42,285 nt of DNA from Prevotella sp. (GTDB lineage: Bacteria > Bacteroidota > Bacteroidia > Bacteroidales > Bacteroidaceae): positions 1 to 42,285 of the forward strand of contig JAEETD010000019.1 of the NCBI GenBank assembly GCA_016290175.1. Reading direction: 5' to 3'. Each line of letters begins with the position of its first letter. Position 1 is the stretch's first letter. Under the pieces are notes generated by a model. It saw only the letters and a list, made by a program, of their open reading frames with translations, ran no database searches and had not been told where the DNA came from. A program made the position numbers and the translations under genes. Shown here in pieces: positions 41,755-42,285 of the stretch.

Positions 41755-41799
41755 TGCACAAAATCGACTAAAATGTGCACACATTAGCCGATTTGTGCA
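41755..41799. promoter_or_regulatory. 45-base imperfect palindrome upstream of the etfB -33 box
   Basis: The arms TGCACAAAATCG and CGATTTGTGCA, then CTAA/TTAG, flank a central TGTGCACA. Only a few mismatches break the symmetry. It ends 5 bases from the -33 TTTG and has no T-tract, so an operator is more likely than a terminator. Confidence 0.6.
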
Positions 41800-41808
41800 A
41801 TGAAAACG

Positions 41809-41844
41809 TTAGCAAAAGAAGCGCTTACTACGCTATTTTGCTAA
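41809..41844 (-). terminator. Stem-loop after the partial gene
   Basis: TTAGCAAAA pairs with TTTTGCTAA around an 18-base loop with further GCG/CGC pairing. It lies 4 bases after the stop at 41848. On the minus strand it is followed by CGTTTTC, a weak T-tract. Confidence 0.45.
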
Positions 41845-41847
41845 AAA

Positions 41848-42285
41848 TCAATTACCCGTTGCTGCATCAACACGTTTGCGTGCTGCCTTAAGAGCAGCGT
41901 CTACACGACTCTCACCTCTCGGAATGTCGATGGCCGCTTCAGCCTCCTGACCCTCGCGATCAGCAACCTGCTGAATGTAGCTCTGCAGTTCTTTCACCTC
42001 ATCGGTCTCCTTCATGCCCTCTGAACCTGGGATACTGTTGCCATCGCTATCGTAGTCAGAGCCCTCAAAGAAGAAGTGGAAATTATCCACAAACCACGTT
42101 CCACGCTCAAACACAAGGTCGAGCACCACCTTCTGGTCAATGTAATTGTGGATGTTCATCGTAGCCTGAGCCGTTGAATCAGTAATGTTGGTGACAGACA
42201 TCAGCTCATAGCTCCACTCGTCGTCAATATCCTGACCAGCTATCCAGTGATCAGAGTCAATAAACAACGTACCATCTTCCTCACT
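41848..42285 (-). CDS. C-terminal part of a hypothetical protein (partial at right edge)
   Basis: The frame is open to the window edge, so at least 145 C-terminal residues are seen. The segment SVTNITDSTAQATMNIHNY...QKVVLDLVFERGTWFVDNFHFF has the strand pattern of DUF3828-like or NTF2-like secreted domains, in which a charge-poor sheet ends in W-x-V-D-N/D-F. An acidic stretch (EGSDYDSDGNS) and a charged helical tail (EVKELQSYIQQVADREGQEAEAA) follow. The start and any signal peptide are outside the window. Function unknown. Confidence 0.7.
   Translation of the reverse strand, partial: SEEDGTLFIDSDHWIAGQDIDDEWSYELMSVTNITDSTAQATMNIHNYIDQKVVLDLVFERGTWFVDNFHFFFEGSDYDSDGNSIPGSEGMKETDEVKELQSYIQQVADREGQEAEAAIDIPRGESRVDAALKAARKRVDAATGN

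Noticed and set aside
41592..41780. 63-residue N-terminal extension of EtfB
   Set aside because: It spans the consensus promoter, and MALKIVVLAKQVPDT is the family start.

Overview
This window reads as chromosome of a Bacteroidales bacterium, most likely Prevotellaceae (Prevotella in the broad sense). Supporting evidence: promoters of the TTTG-N19..21-TAnnTTTG type with almost no Shine-Dalgarno sequences, SprA (the type IX secretion outer-membrane translocon), a histidine kinase/receiver/AraC hybrid regulator, B-type ribosomal protein L31, a stand-alone MetH-type activation domain, DUF4369-like and CBM-like lipoproteins, and a glycoside hydrolase 5 remnant. No phage, CRISPR array or intact transposase was seen. 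Species cannot be fixed from the sequence alone.

Layout. 1-2370: end of an OB-fold/carbohydrate-binding-like surface protein, rpmE2, and a secreted nuclease lipoprotein. 2387-4030: glutathione peroxidase and thioredoxin reductase in one operon, ended by two tandem hairpins. 4227-8688: short hybrid two-component regulator, TrpB2-type tryptophan synthase beta, 6-phosphofructokinase, then a 41-codon fragment of an outer-membrane barrel. 8693-12709 (minus): Hsp20 and Mfd. 12801-15529 (plus): GT2 glycosyltransferase, PlsC-type acyltransferase and membrane metallophosphoesterase, an envelope-lipid operon. 15519-19355 (minus): MetH activation domain, dihydroorotase and lipoprotein in one operon with 4-base overlaps; a small membrane protein and a DivIC/FtsB-like protein in another. 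19447-22610: dnaX, asnA, tRNA-Arg(CCG). 22846-25528: small secreted Spy-like protein, broken GH5 gene, and a LytS/LytTR two-component pair. 25529-26368: an 840-base gene-free block built of repeats. 26369-35825: isomerase-like protein (minus), ruvA, and the 7.5-kb sprA. 36029-37831: lipoprotein with three tandem beta-sandwich domains. 37956-41591 (minus): etfB-etfA-acyl-CoA dehydrogenase operon. 41848-42285: partial hypothetical gene.

Main observations. (1) At least six conserved genes (mfd, MetH activation domain, dihydroorotase, dnaX, the LytTR regulator, sprA) carry in-frame stretches made of short, different, Bacteroidales-style simple repeats; related repeats lie between genes and against promoter -7 boxes. 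They look like a family of small invading or expanding DNA tracts tolerated in protein loops. (2) The gene-free block holds two facing arrays of an 11-bp repeat around two copies of a CTCTAGAG palindrome, unlike any annotated element I know. (3) Operator-like arrays precede asnA, the small secreted protein beside the LytTR pair, and the etfBA operon. (4) Two gene remnants show recent deletion: a GH5 cellulase and a barrel C-terminus behind pfkA.
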